64,000 bases of DNA, taken from NCBI GenBank assembly GCA_050084985.1, contig JBITNC010000001.1, positions 140,058,001 through 140,122,000 on the forward strand. Direction: 5' to 3'. The stretch's first letter is position 1. The number at the start of each line of letters is the position of its first letter. Origin of the DNA: Nageia nagi (lineage: Eukaryota; Pinophyta). Below are positions 61,640 through 64,000 of this stretch, one piece after another. Made by a program: the position numbers and the translations under genes. The notes below the pieces were generated by a model that saw only the letters and a program-made list of their open reading frames with translations, was not told where the DNA came from and made no database searches.

Positions 61640-62860
61640 ATTGACATGGATAGAAGATGAGGGCTATCTCATGAGATGCAATCCATGGAGTTCAGATATG
61701 GATACAAATTTTGTGTTGACTACCAAGGAGAGGGGATGATTAGATTCATCTAGCTTGAGTCACATGAGGGGCATTGTGCGAATCCCATGTGATAAGTATT
61801 TCTTGATTGCCTTGATGGAGCATTGGTTTGATGATACCAACACATTCCATTTATTGATGGGTGAGATGATAATCATCCTAGCTGATATTCATTACATCTT
61901 GTGGGTACCCATGAAAGGTACACTAATTGATAGGGCTACACTTTTAATTGTAGAGATGGAGGAGCATTGCCATTAGCTAACATGTGTACAAGACTACTAG
62001 TAGTAATAGAAGGGTGCACCCCTTCATGAAACTATGTATATGCCCTCAAAATATATAGATAGTGCAAATTGGTTTAGAATATATATGGTGGTTCTTATTG
62101 ATATGATCCTATGTAGCAATAAGAACCATGAGTGCTTTATGTTTGTGAAAAAGGGAAATCGGATAGTAGCTCACTCATTCATTCTACAAAGTGTGGGCTT
62201 ATGAGCAATGTATCAATGTAGCTCAAGCTTACTTATTGATTGTGACTTGATTAAAAATGCCCCCCTTATTTTGATGCTAAACTACTCAATGTATGTGGGT
62301 GACATAAGGGATAGAGCAATTTTGCAGGCTACTCAACTTACTGGATAAGGATGATATTATTTGGGACTCTTACTTTGACCTATCTATCTAAGAGGAGTAG
62401 GATGATGAGTTATCATGGATCATGACTCCTTGCATCATCCAAGGACAGAGGTAGGTGATGGAGTTTTACTAATCAGATATGGTACTATAGCAATTTAGCT
62501 TGACATAGGATGTGCCTATGCCTAGGGTATGACTAACTATGGTCTGATATTATAAATATTGAACCATCCCACCTAAATTTTTAGCTGTGCCAACATGAGT
62601 GTGAAATGGAAGGCATACAAGGACCATGCCACTAGAGTGCCAATTTTTCATCATCAGCACACCCTAAAGTATCGATGATGGTGGGACTCAATGAGGCTTG
62701 TACCATTGGGCTAGGCAGAAGAGGAGGAGTCATGGGAGGAGGAGGATCCCATGGAAATTGAAGATCTACCACCACCTACTAAGGTGGTAGATCCTTCCTT
62801 TCCTTCCACATTAGGAGTAATCACTTCCTTAGTTTATACTTCAGGTATACTTACAAAATC
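61640..62860 (+). pseudogene. plant mobile domain (aminotransferase-like) gene relic
   Basis: The open frame 61755-61976 contains DKYFLIALMEHWFDDTNTFHLLMGEMIIILADIHYIL-type sequence. Its layout matches the plant mobile domain: a Trp, then TFHLP.GEM, then a T-x-DI/V-x-x-IL block and a P-x-x-GT end. Downstream, in changing frames and across many stops, come a LIDMILCSN block, PCIIQGQ and VMEFY. A QFSLT block and VPMP then correspond to the VLRQFG-x-x-x-x-P end of the domain. An acidic and proline-rich tail (EEEDPMEIEDLPPP) follows. Such domains occur in MAIN/MAIL-type host genes and in many plant transposons; this copy is dead. I cannot tell which origin it had. Confidence 0.7.
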
Positions 62861-64000
62861 TCCAAGATAAAAGCTAAGAAATAGGGTGGGAGAGGGGGTA
62901 GGTAGCCAAGTAACATCGATGTTGTTGATGTGGATCACTTGGGTTTTTCACATCATTATGTACGTAATCCATTCATTTCTTTTGGGGAAAGAAGAGGGTT
63001 TTGATTTACTTTCTAGTTTGTGAAGGAGATAACTTACTTTGGCATATTTACTTTGACATAGGATTGGAGGCTCAAATAGTAGTGCTACAGGTACATGTAT
63101 CTAGTCTATAGGTGTAGCTGATAGCTTGAGCTTAGCAAATAGGATCCCAATAGGATAGATAGTTATTGCAGTTTGGGTAGACACTAGGAGCTATTTTAGT
63201 TAGTAGGACAAGGTCTAGGAGTAGGAGTAGGACATGCATCCATGATGCATCTATTGGATAGAGTTCCCTTGGGGGAAACTAGCTATACTATGATATATGC
63301 TACGTACTTTTTGACACACATATATAGTGTGAGTTTTTTTTACCTTATTTATGACTTATGCGTATGTATTTACTTTATTGTAAAATGAACTTGATTAATT
63401 TTCTAGAGGCAATGAATTAACAAGCTAATGTAAATATTATAGATTAAATATATTAATGATCATCCATATGAGGAAATATATTAATATTTAATGAAGAAAA
63501 CATGCTCAATTTTGATGAGGAAAATATACTCAATTTTTAGAGAAACAAAAATAGTTATACTTGCAATAGCCAAAATGAAGTGGCAACATTGGAATCCATT
63601 AACGATGCTTAGGTAGAGAGGGAATAATTTATGCAAAAAAAAAAAATCATAAAGGGATTGGCCTAATTAGAATAAAAAAGGCCTAAAATCTAATAAACAA
63701 AAGAACACAAAGACCTAAACCTAAGTTCTCGTTCTTCAAATTCGAAAGTATTTGTCAAACAACTTAGATTTTTTTACCATACATGCATAATGTTTTTACA
63801 ACTCAAAGCATGAGTTTCAAAATTTGATCAATGAAACTTGCATGTTTTATGATTAGGAATGAAGCAACAATGCTAGAATCTAGAGTTATCACTCTATTAA
63901 ATCAAGAAAAAGATATACCATTTTTAACAAGCAAATTTTATGTTTGTAAGAAATAACAAAAATAAGCATAAAAAATGAAAATAAAAGGAAATAATTTATG
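62861..64000. other. stretch without a recognised gene
   Basis: AT-rich DNA to the window end; short A runs (for example near 63637) and no coding block or terminal repeat that I recognise. Confidence 0.4.

Overview
This is a repeat-rich plant nuclear window, AT-rich, with one recognisable host gene and a dense, nested population of transposable elements. Long introns in the host gene, very long and decayed Gypsy elements with LTRs near 2 kb, and many coding relics full of stops suggest a seed plant with a large, slowly purged genome. A gymnosperm such as a conifer is my inference, not something the sequence proves.

Host gene: a six-exon minus-strand gene, about 25.1 to 16.7 kb, encodes a complete bifunctional TH2 protein (N-terminal TenA domain, C-terminal HAD phosphatase). 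It is the thiamin salvage and thiamin monophosphate phosphatase enzyme of plants. All five intron junctions between conserved blocks are GT-AG and keep frame. A TATA box lies at 25439-25446. Its introns hold a perfect 33-bp hairpin and a perfect 71-bp tandem duplication.

Layout: 1-4.6 kb no gene; 4.6-5.1 kb hAT transposase relic; 5.9-8.9 kb decayed, apparently intron-bearing gene of unknown function with its own TATA box; 9.0-12.4 kb Copia deletion derivative (minus) with diverged LTRs; 12.9-13.7 kb LINE ORF1 relic; 13.7-16 kb no clear gene; 16.7-25.4 kb TH2; 25.6-26.3 kb two local tandem duplications; 26.4-29.15 kb Gypsy derivative with LTR and gag but no pol (element B); 29.2-33.8 kb non-coding with tandem and inverted repeats; 33.83-48.44 kb a 14.6-kb Gypsy element (element A, minus) with 1963-bp LTRs; 48.92-57.70 kb a young full-length Copia (plus) with 507-bp LTRs and an AAAAG target duplication; 57.8-58.1 kb tandem repeats; 58.34-60.30 kb a solo LTR related to element A; 61.6-62.9 kb a decayed plant mobile domain gene.

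The most unusual material is in the retroelements. Element A appears to carry an archaeal-type RNase H between protease and reverse transcriptase, split by a solo Copia LTR with perfect 5-bp target duplication, plus about 3 kb of extra coding relic after integrase. The young Copia has nearly identical LTRs but a polyprotein with four stops, a damaged protease motif and a deleted RNase H segment, which suggests mobilisation in trans. It also has a 3-kb leader with splice-like signals and, before the 3' LTR, five repeat units whose hairpin stems covary.
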